DNA of 64,000 nucleotides, from the NCBI GenBank assembly GCA_037127255.1, contig JBANSL010000002.1, positions 39,410,892 to 39,474,891 on the forward strand, in the 5' to 3' direction. Each line of letters begins with the position of its first letter. The first letter of the stretch is position 1. The notes under the pieces are model-generated. The model searched no databases and had not been told where the DNA came from. It was given only the letters and a program-made list of their open reading frames with translations. This DNA comes from Persicaria tinctoria. Lineage: Eukaryota; Streptophyta; Magnoliopsida; Caryophyllales; Polygonaceae. Below are positions 63,841 to 64,000 of the stretch, piece by piece. The position numbers and the translations under genes are program-made.

Positions 63841-64000
63841 GTCTCGATTAATTGATACATAGACTAATTTCATCGATTTTAGCATGTTTTCGATCACAAT
63901 AGTTCGTTCAACATATTTAGGTTTCGATTCGTAGAAGATAGAGTTTTGGACAATTTTGCAATTTTTTTGGAAGAAATGAAAAGGACATGCGTGCAATTTA
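63841..64000. other. Window edge, nothing recognised
   Basis: AT-rich; no supported feature. Confidence 0.4.

Overview
This is eukaryotic nuclear DNA from a flowering plant. The evidence is GT-AG spliced genes, a plastid rRNA methyltransferase of nuclear type, a tyrosine-sulfated-peptide receptor kinase, and the usual plant transposon families (Copia, MULE, hAT, Stowaway, Helitron-like, LINE, TS-like SINE). A eudicot, possibly an asterid (TS-like SINE), fits best, but that is an inference. Only two cellular genes look clearly intact: a five-exon RsmH/MraW-type 16S rRNA methyltransferase on + (26838-32385) and a single-exon PSY1R-like LRR receptor kinase on - (41918-45100). Almost everything else is transposon.

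Layout. 1-8165 holds a small non-autonomous LTR element with a TRIM in its 3' LTR (1361-3685), several MITEs, a Helitron-like piece and long AT-rich microsatellites. 8175-14781 is a decayed MULE with a broken transposase plus truncated OTU domain on + and a plant mobile domain (PMD) gene on -. 14973-26737 is a four-layer nest: a 9-bp-TSD foldback element holds a minus-strand LTR element without a recognised pol, which holds a Copia copy (TSD AGAGG, LTRs about 97% alike), which holds a 605-bp MULE-type MITE. The nest ends about 100 bp upstream of the methyltransferase start codon, so that gene has been cut off from its older upstream DNA. A methionine gamma-lyase gene fragment also lies in the nest.

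32930-41700 contains Helitron-like DNA, a 4-kb inverted-repeat element that captured a CIPK kinase fragment and carries opposed arrays of a GGTGACAAT motif, and a MITE split by a hAT element (8-bp TSD). Downstream of the receptor kinase are a hAT-like inverted repeat, a 1-kb foldback element (9-bp TSD) and a 5'-complete but internally deleted LINE.

53356-61716 is the most unusual region: a possible MULE derivative with no transposase core. It carries a spliced DUF1985-Ulp1 (C48 protease) gene that reads through without interruption, an opposite-strand PB1-like fragment and an Agenet-domain gene with one stop. Short motifs (TGTCATGT, GTGTCCAGT) are scattered through its non-coding parts. The right end carries CACTA-like subterminal repeats and a second, broken PMD fragment. 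All family calls were made by reading motifs; no database search was run.
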